Source: Candidatus Zambryskibacteria bacterium CG_4_9_14_3_um_filter_40_16 (GTDB taxonomy: Bacteria; Patescibacteriota; Minisyncoccia; Phycocordibacterales; Zambryskibacteraceae). From it: 13,299 nt of DNA. Both the position numbers and the translations under genes were made by a program. How positions within the stretch are numbered: the stretch's first letter is position 1; the number at the start of each line of letters is the position of its first letter. Below, piece by piece: positions 12,290 to 13,299 of the stretch. The notes under the pieces were generated by a model. That model was not told the origin of the DNA, searched no databases, and saw only the letters and a list, made by a program, of their open reading frames with translations. The stretch covers positions 1 through 13,299 of the forward strand of contig PFXE01000039.1 in the NCBI GenBank assembly GCA_002791475.1. Direction: 5' to 3'.

Positions 12290-13299
12290 TTAGTAGCATA
12301 CATGCCAATGATCTCCTCCTGGAGCTTCATCAACATAAATTTTTCCGTTAACAATATATTTCGTTCCCGGAGCACAACTGAATGCAGAAGCTGGGCCGTT
12401 TTGTTTTATATAGGAATCAAAACTAGGATCACCCATTCTAAAATCAACAACCGTGCCGTTTGGTTTATGACCCGTTGGATTACATTTTATGTCTAGAACA
12501 CATTCCGGCGGCGTAGGTTTCCCACCCTTAGTCTTGCCATGAAGCCAATACTCTGTTCCTCCTGTAATAACAATTTTGCACTCCGGTAAGTTGTTTTTGG
12601 CGGCAAATGCGTCACATCTGGTCTTCACACCCTTAATAGCGTTAATTGTTGCATCGTATAAACCGAAAACACTTGTGCAGTCTTGTTGTCCAATATCTAA
12701 ACACGGACCGTTTTGTTTTACCGCGACGGGATTTAAACCCGCGGCCAATTTATTCCTTTCTATGCTGTCATCGCACCAAGTGCGACCCGGTATACTATTT
12801 TCTGCCGTGCAAAAAGCAAGAACCCCGGCTCGACTTGGTGTGGGTGCCGGGGCGGACGGCGCTTGTTTAATGGATTGATATTTACCCAAATCAAAACTCA
12901 ATAACCCCGGGTTAATTGTATTCAATATAATAAAAGCCCCAATTGCCAGAAGAAACCCCCACAATGCGTTTTGTATTTTCTCTTTACCCTCCTCTTTCCC
13001 GCTTATGGCGTCGGTTGAAAGGTATTGAACACCACCCACCACCATCATAAGAACCGCCAAAATCCCCGCTATGGCTATGGAAAGCTTGAAGACCGCCGGT
13101 ATGTAAGAAGAAACTCCAACCTTACAATTCGGGTCATTTACAGGATCGCTCGTATTACAGTTGGTACCCACGGTTGTACCCGGCAGAGGGGCGAGAGGAG
13201 TATATTGGAGTTGCGCAAAAACAGTGGCTGAAAGGGAAAAAATGGCAGAAATTACAAGAGTCACCGTTACAATACCCATTGTTTTTTTAAAAAATTCAG
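12290..13299 (-). CDS. VirB2/TrbC-like pilin segment fused to an M15 peptidase-like Cys-rich domain (5' end outside window)
   Basis: An ATG lies at 13279 (329 aa), but the frame stays open to the window edge. The residues just before it (EFFKKT) supply the basic n-region that the hydrophobic signal MGIVTVTLVISAIFSLSATVFA lacks, so the true start is probably beyond 13299. After cleavage near FA-Q come two TM helices (about 62-88, ending GGVQYLSTDA; and 105-122, followed by NTINPGLL) joined by a short basic loop, the VirB2/TrbC pilin layout. After a Pro/Ala/Ser linker (138-150), residues 155-329 form an exported domain with ten cysteines. It contains IVITGGTEYWLHG, GHKPNGTVVDFR (H271, D279) and GGDHWHVCY (H324, H326), recalling the zinc site of M15/VanY-type D-Ala-D-Ala peptidases. 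H-x7-D has one residue more than the classical spacing, so activity is uncertain. It is coupled to the downstream propeller protein. Confidence 0.85.
   Translation of the reverse strand, partial: EFFKKTMGIVTVTLVISAIFSLSATVFAQLQYTPLAPLPGTTVGTNCNTSDPVNDPNCKVGVSSYIPAVFKLSIAIAGILAVLMMVVGGVQYLSTDAISGKEEGKEKIQNALWGFLLAIGAFIILNTINPGLLSFDLGKYQSIKQAPSAPAPTPSRAGVLAFCTAENSIPGRTWCDDSIERNKLAAGLNPVAVKQNGPCLDIGQQDCTSVFGLYDATINAIKGVKTRCDAFAAKNNLPECKIVITGGTEYWLHGKTKGGKPTPPECVLDIKCNPTGHKPNGTVVDFRMGDPSFDSYIKQNGPASAFSCAPGTKYIVNGKIYVDEAPGGDHWHVCY

Noticed and set aside
12289..12375. Longer start for the propeller-like protein at 12375
   Set aside because: It would overlap the pilin-peptidase coding sequence by 86 nt and put extra residues before a normal KKK-plus-TM start. 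The 12288 or 12303 ATG is more sensible.

Overview
This window looks like part of a small, compact genome from the Candidate Phyla Radiation (Patescibacteria), most likely a Parcubacteria-type lineage. This is inferred from several features together: a shortened YebC, a YidC without the large periplasmic domain, a VirB2-like pilin gene of the type common in these lineages, abutting or overlapping genes, few Shine-Dalgarno sequences, and promoters so close to start codons that several mRNAs should be nearly leaderless. TGA is used as a normal stop, so the recoded code of Absconditabacteria and Gracilibacteria does not apply.

Layout. Bases 1-308 hold no recognisable gene but contain a striking candidate structured RNA (about 86-238), closed by a 22-bp helix. 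Bases 309-2394 (+) carry ruvB, a short yebC and ruvC (Holliday-junction processing plus a YebC/TACO1-family protein); yebC and ruvC overlap by 4 nt. Bases 2395-2647 contain a perfect DnaA box and a tiny acidic ORF (41 aa) built partly from a 24-bp tandem repeat. A strong bidirectional terminator (2648-2677) then separates this from tyrS (-). tyrS and a class A penicillin-binding protein gene (+) diverge from a 69-bp promoter region.

Bases 6656-9885 form the chromosome replication-initiation neighbourhood: a small DciA-like ORF, dnaN and dnaA on the minus strand, and rpmH-rnpA-yidC on the plus strand. This is the classical bacterial oriC gene order (yidC-rnpA-rpmH / dnaA-dnaN). The small DciA-like ORF sits where many bacteria have recF. 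The 222-bp dnaN-dnaA gap is AT-rich, has near-consensus DnaA boxes and is the best oriC candidate.

Bases 11032-13299 (minus) hold an envelope module. A signal-peptide, two-TM VirB2/TrbC-like pilin segment is fused to a cysteine-rich C-terminal domain with M15 (D-Ala-D-Ala peptidase)-like metal-site motifs. One base downstream is a membrane-anchored, beta-propeller-like protein. The first of these runs off the right edge of the window. This fusion and the RNA upstream of ruvB are the best candidates for something undescribed. All identifications come from reading motifs by eye; no database or folding program was run.
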